A stretch of DNA of 64,000 nt from Alistipes sp. Marseille-P5061 (GCF_900290115.1 NZ_LT985748.1:501120-565119); one strand, 5' to 3'. Positions 53,975 to 63,168 are shown, numbered from the stretch's first letter. Program-made: numbers and translations. The notes: generated from the letters alone by a model not told the origin.

Positions 53975-55047
53975 TTTGCGGAGTATACCCACATCTCCGG
54001 GAAGGCGCTGCGGCCGGCGCGCATGAACTGACGGCTCGCCTCGACGTCATCCGACTCGAAGGGCGAAACCATGAACTTGCCGCCGAAGCGATAGACCGTA
54101 CAACGCATGGCCGGCTCCTTTTTGGCGGCAATCGCGGCGGCCCGTTCGGCATTCTCCAGCGTCGAGTAGACACCCAGCACCACATAGTGACGCTTCGAGG
54201 TCATGCGGAGCGGCTCGCCGGCCGGTGCAGCGGGCTCCGGCGCGGCAGCTACCTGCGCAGAGGGCTGTGCGGATGCGGCGGGTGCGGATGCGGCAGGTGC
54301 GGAAACCGAAGGGTTGGCCACTTCGGCCGGACGGGGAGCCGGAGCCCCGGTCGGAGCCCCCTTTGCAGCCGCATCGGCGGGTGCCACGGCGGCATTCGTT
54401 CCGGCAGCATTGCCGGTTGCGGCAGCGGCATCGTTCCCGGTGGCAACTACCCCACCTTCGCCGGCAGCTGCATCTTCCGCAACGGAGCCGGCAGCGAGCG
54501 CCTCGCCGGCGGCCGGCACGGAGGCCTCGACGAACTCCGCTTCGGGCTCATCGAGCGGATTGCGCTCCAGACCGAACTGGTAGACGAGCCCTCCGACGGC
54601 CAGCACCGCCGCAACGAGCCCCACCCAGACGCTCCAGTCGAGCCGGCGCGGCGTGTGGACCCGCATGGGCCTGCGGCCCTGGGGGTTGAGCCGGCGGTCG
54701 AAGGCTTCGTCGGGGGTGAAGTTCTTGAATTTCAACTCGCCGACCCCCTCCATCACCACTCCGTTCTCGGTCCGCACGCGGGAGAGCCAGCGCGCATAGA
54801 TATCCTCGGCCGTCGCCTGGTCGCACCGGGCGGCACGGGCAATGGCATCGACGAGCGACTCACCGCTGCGCTGCGAGGAGAAGTTGACCAGCCGCACGGG
54901 GGGCTGCACCTCCCGGCGCGAGAGCCGCCGGGCCGCCTGACGTTCGACGCGGAGCGTGCCCACATCGGGAAGCCAGACCACGCTGTTTGCCGCGAGCAGA
55001 TTGCCAACCAGGCGGTTGACCTGCTCGACCATCGAATTGCCGTTCAT
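53971..55047 (-). CDS. HU-like and SPOR domain membrane protein
   Basis: 358 aa. Residues about 1-120 match the bacterial HU-CCDC81-type pattern: VNRLVGNLLAANSVVWLPDVGTLRVER and VDAIARAARCDQATAEDIYARWLSRVRTENGVVMEGVGELK. One transmembrane helix follows (about 141-160, VWVGLVAAVLAVGGLVYQFG), then a long Ala/Pro-rich linker (about 165-275) and a SPOR domain (about 285-358, HYVVLGVYSTLENAERAAAI, CTVYRFGGKFMVSPFE). The SPOR end should sit in the periplasm on denuded peptidoglycan, and the HU-like end in the cytoplasm. Both ends overlap neighbouring genes by 4 bp (lgt before, GtrA after). Confidence 0.85.
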   Translation of the reverse strand: MNGNSMVEQVNRLVGNLLAANSVVWLPDVGTLRVERQAARRLSRREVQPPVRLVNFSSQRSGESLVDAIARAARCDQATAEDIYARWLSRVRTENGVVMEGVGELKFKNFTPDEAFDRRLNPQGRRPMRVHTPRRLDWSVWVGLVAAVLAVGGLVYQFGLERNPLDEPEAEFVEASVPAAGEALAAGSVAEDAAAGEGGVVATGNDAAAATGNAAGTNAAVAPADAAAKGAPTGAPAPRPAEVANPSVSAPAASAPAASAQPSAQVAAAPEPAAPAGEPLRMTSKRHYVVLGVYSTLENAERAAAIAAKKEPAMRCTVYRFGGKFMVSPFESDDVEASRQFMRAGRSAFPEMWVYSAK

Positions 55048-55922
55048 CGCTTATGCTTCTTTTCGGGTTTGGCCGCGGCGCTCTTTGCGGCGGGGTTCTT
55101 CGTCGACTGCACCGTCACCTCGGGACGCGAATAGCCGCGGTAAATCATGTAGATGCCCAGCAGGATGAAGGGGATGCTGAGCCACTGTCCCATATCGAGC
55201 GCCCAGCCCACCTCGAAGGACTCCTGCTCGGTCTTGATGAATTCGATGAGGAAGCGCGTGAGGAAGATGCCGAGCAGACCGATGCCGAAGAGCACCCCGG
55301 GACGGCGACGCACCAAATCACGCCGGTAGTAGAGCCATGCCAGCAGCGCAAAGGTGGCCACATAGCAGAGCGCCTCGTAAATCTGGGTGGGATGGACCGC
55401 CTGGGGGGCAAACTCGTTCACCCACTTGGCCGAACGCACGAACTCGAAGCCCCACGGGAGGGTGGTCGCCGTGCCGAAAATTTCGGAGTTGAAGAGGTTG
55501 CCCATGCGGACAATCGCACCGCCGATGCCCACGGCAATCATGATGCGGTCGAGCGACCAGATGTAGGGCAGTTTGTTCTTGCGCGAGAAGAGCCACAAGC
55601 CGATGAGCAGGCCGATGGCGGCGCCGTGGCTGGCCATGCCGCCGTCGCGGAAGCCGGTGATGATGGTCCACGGACGGCTCAGATACTCCATCGTGTCGTA
55701 GAAGAGGCAGTGGCCCAGGCGTGCACCGATGATGGTGGCCAGCGTGCCGTAGATGAAAATCGACTCCGAGACCTTCGAAGGGAGCCCCTCGCGTTTGCAG
55801 AAGTTGTCGAACAGCTTGGCGCCGACCAGAATTGCCAGCGCCCACATCAGTCCGTAATACCGGATATCGAAATCGCCAATCCGGAAGAAGACGGGATTGA
55901 AATCCCAAACGATACTCAACAC
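55044..55922 (-). CDS. lgt: Prolipoprotein diacylglyceryl transferase
   Basis: 292 aa inner-membrane enzyme that transfers diacylglycerol to the lipobox Cys of prolipoproteins, matching the many lipoproteins in this window. About seven hydrophobic segments. GARLGHCLFYD, GGMASHGAAIGLLIG (with the essential His region) and the signature VRMGNLFNSEIFG are present; the Arg-Xaa-Gly-Asn core is kept. A 30-residue Lys/Ala-rich cytoplasmic tail is added. The start codon is GTG at 55922. It begins a three-gene unit with overlapping ATGA junctions. No clear promoter was found in the 172-bp gap to its right. Confidence 0.95.
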   Translation of the reverse strand: MLSIVWDFNPVFFRIGDFDIRYYGLMWALAILVGAKLFDNFCKREGLPSKVSESIFIYGTLATIIGARLGHCLFYDTMEYLSRPWTIITGFRDGGMASHGAAIGLLIGLWLFSRKNKLPYIWSLDRIMIAVGIGGAIVRMGNLFNSEIFGTATTLPWGFEFVRSAKWVNEFAPQAVHPTQIYEALCYVATFALLAWLYYRRDLVRRRPGVLFGIGLLGIFLTRFLIEFIKTEQESFEVGWALDMGQWLSIPFILLGIYMIYRGYSRPEVTVQSTKNPAAKSAAAKPEKKHKR

Positions 55923-56094
55923 GACAGAAAACGGGGTTTTAGAGTTGCTACATTAGTTTTTTTGCGGGACGCAGGCCCGACTGCGGCCAAGGCCGGCGTC
56001 AAGGGCCGCATCCAGAAGGGAGACAGCGTCCCCCGACAGACAGATTGCGGAAACGGGAGCTCGGGAGCGCTCCGCCGCCCGGCTCCCGCACGAT

Positions 56095-57147
56095 TTATTT
56101 CACGTCCGAGACATCGACCTTCTTGAGCGTGAAGGAGAAGGTGCTGCCCACGCCCAGCTCGCTGCGCACCGATATCCGCTCGCCGTGCGCCTCGATGATG
56201 TGCTTGACGATGGCCAGTCCGAGGCCCGTGCCGCCCTGCTCGCGCGAACGCGCCTTGTCGGTGCGGTAGAAGCGCTCGAAGACGCGCGGAATGTCCTCGC
56301 GGGCGATGCCCGTGCCGTTGTCCTCGACCTCGATGAGAATCTTGTCGAGCATGTCGCGGAAGCGGATGCGCGTCAGACCGCCCTCCTTGCCGTAGTGAAT
56401 CGAGTTGATAATCAGGTTGACGAAGACCTGACCGATGAAGTGCTTGTCGGCCAGCACCCAGAAGGGCGAGGGGAGGTTGTCGGCCCCCTTGACCTGGATG
56501 CGGATGTGCTTGCGGTCGGCCTCCATTTCGGCCTGCTCGGCAATCTCCTTGGCCAGCGCCACCACGTCGAACTGCTCCATCTTCATGCGCGTCATGTTGC
56601 TCTCGAGCTTCGAAATCGTATCGAGGTCGTTGACGATGTTAATCAGCCGGTCGATGCTCTTTTCGGCCCGCTCGAGGTACTTGCGGTTAATCAGCTCGTC
56701 CTCCAGCCCGCCGTCGAGCAGCGTCGAGATGTAGCCCTGGATGTTGAAAATCGGGGTCTTCAGCTCGTGGGCCACATTGCCCAGATACTGCTTGCGGAAG
56801 CGCTCGGCCTCCTTCAGACGGGCAATCTCCTTGTCGTTGGTGTCGGCCCAGGCGGTGAGCTCCTCGCCGATGTTCTCCACGTGCTTGTCGCGCAGTTCAG
56901 AGAGCACCTCGCGCGTATGGACGTCGCGCGAGAGGACAATCGAGTAAATCGGCTTGAGCTTGTAGGCGACGTATTTGCGGATGATGAAGAGTGCCAGCAG
57001 CGCCATCACCACGAAGACAATCAGCGCGGCGCAGAGCGCCATCCACCACACCCCGTGCAGCAGAAGCATGCACGCGGCGACGCAGAGGGCCGAAATCAGA
57101 CCAATAATCAGCGAAGCGCCCTCCTTGGTTTTGATGCAGATTTTCAT
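56095..57147 (-). CDS. Sensor histidine kinase (PhoR-like), no regulator gene beside it
   Basis: 350 aa. Two transmembrane segments near residues 13-57 enclose almost no periplasmic loop, so it probably senses within or at the membrane, or from the cytoplasm. A HAMP-like or coiled stretch leads to HisKA ([17 protein letters not shown], with the phospho-His in HELKTP). The ATPase domain shows the N box ([10 protein letters not shown]), DNGTGI and [18 protein letters not shown]. No response regulator is adjacent. It overlaps ribE by 4 bp and seems to be read from the ribE unit. Confidence 0.92.
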   Translation of the reverse strand: MKICIKTKEGASLIIGLISALCVAACMLLLHGVWWMALCAALIVFVVMALLALFIIRKYVAYKLKPIYSIVLSRDVHTREVLSELRDKHVENIGEELTAWADTNDKEIARLKEAERFRKQYLGNVAHELKTPIFNIQGYISTLLDGGLEDELINRKYLERAEKSIDRLINIVNDLDTISKLESNMTRMKMEQFDVVALAKEIAEQAEMEADRKHIRIQVKGADNLPSPFWVLADKHFIGQVFVNLIINSIHYGKEGGLTRIRFRDMLDKILIEVEDNGTGIAREDIPRVFERFYRTDKARSREQGGTGLGLAIVKHIIEAHGERISVRSELGVGSTFSFTLKKVDVSDVK

Positions 57148-57743
57148 GACTTCATGTAGTTTTGCATGAGACGGGCAATATACTTGCCGATGATGTCGAA
57201 CTCGAGGTTGACCACCGAACCGGGCTCGATACGGCAGAAGTTCGTATGTTCGAACGTATAGGGGATAATCGCCACGCGGAACGACGTGGGGGTCGAGTCG
57301 CAGACCGTCAGGCTCACGCCGTTGACCGTCACCGAACCCTTCTCGACGGTGCAGAGACCGCCGCCCTGGGGCTTGTATTCGAACTTGAAGTACCAGCTGC
57401 CGTCGGCATCGCTCTTTTCGGTGCAGACGGCCGTCTGGTCGACATGTCCCTGAACGATGTGGCCGTCGAGCAGTGCATCGGGCTTCATCGAACGCTCGAG
57501 GTTGACCAAATCACCCACACGGAGCAGCCCGAGGTTGCTCCTGTCGAGCGTCTCCTTCATCGCCGTTACGGTATAGGTGTCCTCCTTGATGTCCACAACC
57601 GTCAGACATACGCCGTTATGGGCGATGCTCTGGTCGATTTTGAGTTCGCTGCAGAAGTCGGCCCGCAGCGTAAAGTCCTTGTTCTGACGGTCCGTGCGGA
57701 TGGCAACCACCTCGGCCGTACGCTCCACTATGCCTGAAAACAT
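57144..57743 (-). CDS. ribE: Riboflavin synthase, alpha chain
   Basis: 199 aa. Dismutation of two 6,7-dimethyl-8-ribityllumazine molecules to riboflavin. Two lumazine-binding repeats are visible: MFSGIVERTAEV to about 95 (DQSIAHNGVCLTVVDI), and GHIVQGHVDQTAV onward (VEKGSVTVNGVSLTVCD). The GIVE start and the GHxVQGHVD motif are diagnostic. It lies 7 bp after the S24 regulator gene and overlaps the histidine kinase gene. No FMN riboswitch or other rib gene is nearby. Confidence 0.95.
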   Translation of the reverse strand: MFSGIVERTAEVVAIRTDRQNKDFTLRADFCSELKIDQSIAHNGVCLTVVDIKEDTYTVTAMKETLDRSNLGLLRVGDLVNLERSMKPDALLDGHIVQGHVDQTAVCTEKSDADGSWYFKFEYKPQGGGLCTVEKGSVTVNGVSLTVCDSTPTSFRVAIIPYTFEHTNFCRIEPGSVVNLEFDIIGKYIARLMQNYMKS

Positions 57744-57750
57744 ATCTTGC

Positions 57751-58386
57751 TCAATAATTGATTATCAACTTGCCGTTCACGCGATAAACGGCATCCAAAT
57801 CGTTCATGTCGACGAGCATGTCGTCGTAATTCGCGCGGTTGACGGCCACCAGGCGGAGCTTACCCTCCTGCTCGGCGGCACGTACTATGCGCAAAGTTAC
57901 AATTTTTCGGCTTACAATCGCATATTCTTCGCCGGGAATAATCGCTTCGGGGTCGATGCGCTTGAGCAGAACGACCGTTTCGGGGGGGATGGAGTCTCCC
58001 ATGGCGCGACCGCGGTAGACCATCGCGAAGTCGCTCTCGACCGGACGGGCGAACGACAGGCAGAGCCATTCGTCGCTCTTGAGCCGCGCGAGCTGTGCGA
58101 GCCCCTGTTCGACATCGACGTCGTAGAAGGGAATCCGGGCGCCCCGCTCGCGCGAGTCGGCAAACATCTGACCCTCACCCGTAAGCAGCCACAGTTTGTC
58201 GATTTGGGGGAACTTGGCCACGATGCGGTTGGCCACGTCGAACGAGATGCCGTTGTTGCCCCGCTTGATTTGGTAGAGATTCTCTCCGCGCGCGAGGCCG
58301 ATGTAGCGGGCGAAATAGTTGGTAGTCATGTTCGCCCACTTGATGACGGCTTCGATACGCTCCCAATTATTTTCTTTTTCTCGCAT
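57751..58386 (-). CDS. XRE-type HTH/S24 LexA-like transcriptional regulator
   Basis: 211 aa. An N-terminal helix-turn-helix (about 8-60, FARYIGLARGENLYQIKRGNNGISFDVANRIVAKFP) is joined to an S24 peptidase-like C-domain. The expected nucleophile is Ser132 in MGDSIPP. The usual general-base Lys (in VTVKR of LexA) corresponds to VTLRI here, that is Arg166, so self-cleavage is uncertain. No Ala-Gly cleavage site is obvious. It leads a unit with ribE and the histidine kinase; the tRNA-Arg gene is divergent 43 bp away. Confidence 0.82.
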   Translation of the reverse strand: MREKENNWERIEAVIKWANMTTNYFARYIGLARGENLYQIKRGNNGISFDVANRIVAKFPQIDKLWLLTGEGQMFADSRERGARIPFYDVDVEQGLAQLARLKSDEWLCLSFARPVESDFAMVYRGRAMGDSIPPETVVLLKRIDPEAIIPGEEYAIVSRKIVTLRIVRAAEQEGKLRLVAVNRANYDDMLVDMNDLDAVYRVNGKLIINY

Positions 58387-58429
58387 TTTTTTCGCGTAAT
58401 TAAAATTTTTTTTGCATCTTTGCAGTCCC

Positions 58430-58501
58430 GGTCCCGTAGTTCAATGGATAGAATATAAGATTCCGGTTCTTACGATAAAGGTTCGATTCCTTTCGGGACT
58501 A
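58430..58501 (+). tRNA. tRNA-Arg (anticodon CCG)
   Basis: A full cloverleaf folds by eye. The acceptor GGTCCCG pairs with CGGGACT (one G-T). The D-stem is GTTC/GAAT, the anticodon stem TAAGA/TCTTA with loop TTCCGGT (anticodon CCG, reading CGG), and the T-stem AAAGG/CCTTT with loop TTCGATT. CCA is not encoded. A T-rich tract and CATCTTTG just upstream may be its promoter. Confidence 0.93.
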
Positions 58502-58675
58502 CACAGCAGGCGCTTTCGAGTGCCTGCTTTTCGTTTATGGCCTCTTTCGTATGTTATAACGACAAAAATAATAACAAAAATCGAACGGGCAATAGAAAAT
58601 ATCAATTTTAATCCGAACCGTAACAGTTTCGGTACGGTTTGCTCGTCTCTTCTTACACATCATAAGCACAAACGG

Positions 58676-58704
58676 ACACCCCGCCTCCTGTGAAGACGGG
58701 GTGC
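58676..58704 (-). terminator. Hairpin after the ECF-linked barrel gene
   Basis: CACCCCG pairs with CGGGGTG, 30 bp past the stop codon of the minus-strand gene, with only a weak T-tract. In the rest of 58502-58733 I see no gene. Confidence 0.4.
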
Positions 58705-58733
58705 AAAGCATAAGGAAACGCAAGTGTGCTGTT

Positions 58734-60287
58734 TCAGAATGAAAAGCGCAAGCCCAGACGAAGCGTGAGGTCGAGCGGCGAATCGGTCCTCGCGGTCGTA
58801 AGGCGCGTCCGGGTCAGGTACCACGCCAGGTCGGGTTCGAAGTAGAGCCCCACGCGGCGGCTCAGGTCATACTGCGCACCCAGGGCGCCGCCGACCGACC
58901 ACTGCAGGCCGGGTTCGTGCACCGCCGTCGAGCCAAAACGGGCGGCGACACACATCTCGGCCATCACCCCCGCACCAATATATAAGGAGAAGCCGCCGCG
59001 CTGGAGGAAGCGCCAGTCGAGGCGCAGCGGAATGCCGATGAAGTGAAGCTGCTGGCCCACATCCTCCGAACTGATGCGCAGCTTCACGTCGGAGCGCAGC
59101 AGCGAGTAGTTGACTCCGCTGCCGAGCGAGAGCCCGTAAGGCAGCGCATAGCGGAACGAGAGGCCGAAGCTCAGCGTCTGATGGTGGCGGAACGAACATG
59201 TGGAGTTATCGGGGTATTCGAAACGGTGGTCCAACACCACGTCGTTGCTCACCGGAGCAACCAGTGCTGCGTAGGTTGCGGGGAGCGGAGCCGCACCGGT
59301 GGTCCGGGCAGCCTCGGGCGCACCCGAGGCAAAGGCGCCGAACGACATGCGGCGGGAGCCGCGCTCGGCGGCCGCATCCCGCTCCGTCCACGCCGCCTCC
59401 TGCCGGGGCGGATACCCCGACCTGCCGTCCGCCGCAGGCTCCCGATGACGGGACGGTTCCACGCGTCGGGAGGGTTCGGAACGCAGAGGCGTCTGCGTCG
59501 GGCGGCCAACCGCAACCGGGACCGCCGCAGGAGAGGCTGCAGGAGAGACTGCAGGGGAAGCGGCACTACCCTGCTTCCGCACGGCCAGCGCCGGCAGCGG
59601 CTCCACGACAGGCGCCTCCACGCGGCTCATCACGGCCAAAAGCGGCTTCTTCGAGAGGGACCGTTCCATGAAACGCTCAGCCCGGGCTCTCCCCGTCCCA
59701 AGCGGCTTCTCCGCGTGTGCCCCCTCTGCCGGCACGGACTCCGTCTCGCTCCCGGGCCAATGCAGAGCCGCACGGAGGCGCTCCGCCATCCCGGCATTCC
59801 GGGATGTTACGGCCCCTGCAGCCTGCCGCGACGGATTGCTCCGACCCGTTGAAGGGCTCCGTTCCGCAGCAGAAATCATCACGTCCCGGTTCGAATCCTC
59901 TTGCCCGTCCGCTCCGCCCCGCACCGACCGGACGTCGGATGCCGAACCCGATACCGGCTCCGCAACGAGTGCCGCAACCTCGCCGTCGCGAGGTCCGGAT
60001 GCGGGAGGCAAGCCTCGGGATGCTCCGCTCCGGTCGTAAAGCAGCCAGCCTCCTCCGGCCAGCAGCGCCAGCAGTGCGGCCGCAGCCGCCGGGCGCAGCC
60101 ATCGCAGAGAGCCTCCGGCGCCGCGGCCGCTCCGCTCCGATGCGTCCCGAAGGTCCGCCGGCGCGAAGGGGCGGGGGGCTGCTCCGAGCTCACGCTCCAA
60201 CCGTGCCCACACCTCCTCGGAGGGCTGCACCCCCGCTTCGCGCACGCTGCGCCGCAGTTCATCCGTCCAATCCCTGTTCCGTTTCAT
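58734..60287 (-). CDS. Membrane-anchored protein with C-terminal outer-membrane-type beta-barrel, linked to an ECF sigma factor
   Basis: 517 aa. Residues 1-60 are charged and cytoplasmic-looking (DWTDELRRSVREAGVQPSEEVWARLEREL), like the short N-terminus of anti-sigma proteins. One transmembrane helix follows (about 64-84, RPAAAAALLALLAGGGWLLY), then about 250 residues of low-complexity linker. The last 170 residues look like a small porin-type barrel (FGLSFRYALPYGLSLGSGVNYSLL, ending LTLRLGLRFSF with a terminal Phe). Its ATG overlaps the stop of the sigma factor gene by 4 bp, so the two are coupled and it probably restrains that factor. The envelope-spanning topology is inference. Confidence 0.72.
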   Translation of the reverse strand: MKRNRDWTDELRRSVREAGVQPSEEVWARLERELGAAPRPFAPADLRDASERSGRGAGGSLRWLRPAAAAALLALLAGGGWLLYDRSGASRGLPPASGPRDGEVAALVAEPVSGSASDVRSVRGGADGQEDSNRDVMISAAERSPSTGRSNPSRQAAGAVTSRNAGMAERLRAALHWPGSETESVPAEGAHAEKPLGTGRARAERFMERSLSKKPLLAVMSRVEAPVVEPLPALAVRKQGSAASPAVSPAASPAAVPVAVGRPTQTPLRSEPSRRVEPSRHREPAADGRSGYPPRQEAAWTERDAAAERGSRRMSFGAFASGAPEAARTTGAAPLPATYAALVAPVSNDVVLDHRFEYPDNSTCSFRHHQTLSFGLSFRYALPYGLSLGSGVNYSLLRSDVKLRISSEDVGQQLHFIGIPLRLDWRFLQRGGFSLYIGAGVMAEMCVAARFGSTAVHEPGLQWSVGGALGAQYDLSRRVGLYFEPDLAWYLTRTRLTTARTDSPLDLTLRLGLRFSF

Positions 60288-60856
60288 AGTTCATGCGTAT
60301 CCAACCACGCGCGGAGTTTCCGCGCCAGAAGCGCCCGGGCCCGGGCCAGCTGCGACGAGGAGCTCTTCTCGTTGATGCCCAGCATGGCGGCAATCTCGCG
60401 GTGCGGGTATCCCTCGATGCAGAAGAGGTTGAAGACCGTCCGGTAGCCGTCGGGAAGCTCGCCGACAAGGCGCAGCAGCACCTCGCGCGGGATGCGGGCC
60501 ACCTCGTCGTCTGAGGGCTCCGCGGCCGCGGGCAGCGCACGGCTCTCCTCGAGCCGCACCTCGCCCAGACGGCGTTCGCGCCGCAGATGCTCGAGCGCCG
60601 TATTGACCGCAATGCGCTCCATCCATGCCCGCAGCGACCCCTCGCCCCGGTAGCGGAAGCGGCCGATGGCGCCGAAAATCTTCAGAAAGGCGTCGTGGAG
60701 CACATCCTCGGCCGTCGCGCGGTCGCCCACATAACGCTGACAGAGCCCCAGCAGCAGAGCGGCGTAACGGTCGTACAGCTCCCTGCGGGCCGCATTGTCT
60801 CCCCTGCCGCACCCTTCGGCCAGTATCTGCTCCCCGGTCTTCATTCCTTTTTCCAA
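60284..60856 (-). CDS. ECF-type RNA polymerase sigma factor
   Basis: 190 aa. Region 2 is about 25-95 (YDRYAALLLGLCQRYVGDRATAEDVLHDAFLKIF and FRYRGEGSLRAWMERIAVNTALEHLRRE), and region 4 is about 125-185 (LVGELPDGYRTVFNLFCIEGYPHREIAAMLGINEKSSSSQLARAR). Regions 1 and 3 are missing, as in all ECF factors. The target promoters are unknown; the coupled barrel protein is the likely regulator. The divergent NigD gene, 124 bp away, could be a target. Start is MEKGMKTG or the Met four codons later. Confidence 0.93.
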   Translation of the reverse strand: MEKGMKTGEQILAEGCGRGDNAARRELYDRYAALLLGLCQRYVGDRATAEDVLHDAFLKIFGAIGRFRYRGEGSLRAWMERIAVNTALEHLRRERRLGEVRLEESRALPAAAEPSDDEVARIPREVLLRLVGELPDGYRTVFNLFCIEGYPHREIAAMLGINEKSSSSQLARARALLARKLRAWLDTHEL

Positions 60857-60980
60857 TGGAATAAACGCTTCGGAGGCAAAAATACTGCGCGGTCCCGAAA
60901 AAAATTCCTATTTTCGTACATCCGACATGCAGTATTCCGCCCCCAGTCCCGTTATAGGGGTGAAAAAACAATTGAAAGAC

Positions 60981-61670
60981 ATGAAACGATTCGCACTTCT
61001 GCTCGTCGCCACCCTGACGCTGACGCTTCAGGGCTGCAACGACTCGGACGGCGACTATGCACGCTACTGGGCCGTGGCCACCGTCCATCCGCTCGGCGAG
61101 AACAACTACTACTTCACCACCGACAGCAACCGGAGCATCTACGCCGGCGACAAGAGCCGCATCATCGCCTACGAGCCCGTCGAGGGGCAGCGCGCCTTCA
61201 TCTGGTTCAACTACCTGCCCGTAGCGTTCGAGGGCTACGACTACAACGTGGAGCTCTACAAAATCGAGAACATCCTGACCAAGGAGGTCGAGACCGTAAC
61301 GACCCCCACCGACCTGGCCCTCATGGGCGATGACCCGATTCAGCTGGTCGGCTGGCAGCTCGGAGGCGGATACCTGACCCTCCAGTTCGCCTTCCGCTCG
61401 CAGGGATTCACGACCCACGTGGTCCATCTGGTCAACAACGAGGCCACGACGGGCGAAGAGGCGCCCGAGGGGTATGTCGGGCTGGAGTTCCGCCACAACG
61501 CCCGCAAGGACCTCGACGGCCACTACGGATACGGGTACGCCTCGTTCCGGCTCGGCGACTTCGACCCGCAGACGACCGGCCGGAAGGGCATCTACCTGCG
61601 TACCCGCACCCCCGAAGGCGACGTGAAGTACATCAGCATCGAGCCCGAAACGACCGGAACGGGACGATAA
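60981..61670 (+). CDS. NigD-like lipoprotein
   Basis: 229 aa. The signal peptide ends LTLQGC (Cys20). The body has the NigD pattern: [75 protein letters not shown] and a C-terminal immunoglobulin-like part with HVVHLVNNE. NigD-like proteins are found only in Bacteroidales, and their function is not established. The start MKRFALLLV is chosen at the signal peptide. A TATTTTCG element at 60910-60917 may be its -7 box. Confidence 0.85.
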   Translation: MKRFALLLVATLTLTLQGCNDSDGDYARYWAVATVHPLGENNYYFTTDSNRSIYAGDKSRIIAYEPVEGQRAFIWFNYLPVAFEGYDYNVELYKIENILTKEVETVTTPTDLALMGDDPIQLVGWQLGGGYLTLQFAFRSQGFTTHVVHLVNNEATTGEEAPEGYVGLEFRHNARKDLDGHYGYGYASFRLGDFDPQTTGRKGIYLRTRTPEGDVKYISIEPETTGTGR

Positions 61671-61869
61671 CCGCCCTGACAGGGACCTCTTCGGAGAGGC
61701 AGCGCACCATCCCGGGTGCGAAGTTCGGCCGCAGCCGTGCTCCGCGCCCGCTTTTTTATCCGCACCCGTTATCCGCACCTTATCCCCACCGGCAGTGCGG
61801 ACAAGCCTTCAGACGAAGCCCCCCGCGCGAAAACTTTGCCCGGTGTTTGCCTTTGCGCGCACCTTTTCG

Positions 61870-61877
61870 TATCTTTG
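61870..61877 (+). promoter_or_regulatory. -7 promoter element of ruvB, 4 bp from the start codon
   Basis: TATCTTTG, a perfect match, ends 4 bp before the ATG at 61882. TTTG occurs upstream (61849-61852 region) at about the -33 spacing. Confidence 0.6.
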
Positions 61878-61881
61878 CGAC

Positions 61882-62889
61882 ATGTCTATCGTACGCAATA
61901 CCGAAAGCGACCTCGAATTCGAGAACAAGATACGCCCCCAGGAGCTGGGCGCCTTCTCGGGTCAGGACAAAATCGTCGAGAACCTGCGCATCTTCATCAA
62001 GGCGGCGCTCATGCGGGGTGACTCGCTCGACCACGTGCTGCTGCACGGCCCTCCGGGTCTGGGCAAGACGACGCTGGCCAACATCATCGCCAACGAGATG
62101 GGGGCGCAGCTGCGCGTCACGTCGGGCCCCGTGCTCGACAAGCCGGGCGACCTGGCCGGGCTGCTCACGAGCCTCAACCCGGGCGACGTGCTCTTCATCG
62201 ACGAGATTCACCGCCTGAGCCCCATTGTCGAGGAGTACCTCTACTCGGCGATGGAGGACTACAAAATCGACATCGTGCTCGACAAGGGACCCTCGGCACG
62301 CTCCATCCAGATTGAGCTGGCCCCCTTCACGCTCATCGGCGCCACGACGCGCAGCGGACTGCTGACCTCGCCCCTCAGGGCGCGCTTCGGCATCCAGTGC
62401 CACCTGGAGTATTACGACGCTCCGGTGCTGGCCGGCATCGTGAAACGCTCGGCGCGCATCCTCGACGTGGCCATCGACGACGAGGCCGCCAACGAGGTGG
62501 CGTTGCGTTCGCGCGGCACGCCGCGCATCGCCAATGCGCTGCTGCGCCGCGTCCGCGACTTCGCCATGGTCAAGGGCGAGGGACACATCGACCTCCCCAT
62601 TACGCGGTTCGCCCTCTCGGCGCTGAACATCGACTCGCGCGGGCTGGACCAGATGGACAACCGCATCCTGGGGACCATCATCGAGAAGTTCAACGGCGGT
62701 CCGGTCGGGCTGAACACCATCGCCACGGCCGTCGGCGAGGAGGCCGGCACGGTCGAGGAGGTCTACGAACCCTTCCTCATCAAGGAGGGCTTCCTCAAGC
62801 GCACGCCCCGCGGACGCGAAGCCACGGCGCTGGCCTACGAACACCTCGGCATCGCCTCTTCGCACGGAGGTGACGCCTCGCTCTTCTGA
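61882..62889 (+). CDS. ruvB: Holliday junction branch migration helicase RuvB
   Basis: 335 aa AAA+ motor that drives branch migration with Ruv[19 protein letters not shown] opens the protein. Walker [11 protein letters not shown], Walker B FIDEIHRL, sensor 1 [10 protein letters not shown] and the arginine finger in PLRARFGI are present. The C-terminal winged helix ends [21 protein letters not shown]. The start [14 protein letters not shown] is preferred over an in-frame ATG 29 codons upstream, which would put the promoter inside the gene. ruvA and ruvC are not adjacent. Confidence 0.96.
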   Translation: MSIVRNTESDLEFENKIRPQELGAFSGQDKIVENLRIFIKAALMRGDSLDHVLLHGPPGLGKTTLANIIANEMGAQLRVTSGPVLDKPGDLAGLLTSLNPGDVLFIDEIHRLSPIVEEYLYSAMEDYKIDIVLDKGPSARSIQIELAPFTLIGATTRSGLLTSPLRARFGIQCHLEYYDAPVLAGIVKRSARILDVAIDDEAANEVALRSRGTPRIANALLRRVRDFAMVKGEGHIDLPITRFALSALNIDSRGLDQMDNRILGTIIEKFNGGPVGLNTIATAVGEEAGTVEEVYEPFLIKEGFLKRTPRGREATALAYEHLGIASSHGGDASLF

Positions 62890-62985
62890 GCGGTGCACGC
62901 GGGGATAGCTCCTTCCGAAGAGCTCCGCAATGCAGCGCAAAGCTCCCGGCGGAACGCCCCCACGACGTTGTCCGCCGCATCTTAT

Positions 62986-63039
62986 GACCCGGAAAACCCG
63001 CCCGGCCCGCCGAAGGCCGCAAGGGATTCCGGGTCTTTT
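62986..63039 (+). terminator. Terminator of ruvB
   Basis: GACCCGGAA pairs with TTCCGGGTC across a GC-rich inner loop, followed by T4. The rest of 62890-63168 contains no other feature I can name; no TAnnTTTG box was found for the malic enzyme. Confidence 0.65.
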
Positions 63040-63168
63040 CCTAATTTATGGAGGGATGTCCAGCCGCGGCTGCGGCGCTTTCCCGCAACGACACGGAGCG
63101 CACAATAAATTCGGCTCCGGCACGTTATGTGATATTCAATAAATATAATTCAAAAAACGCACACTACG

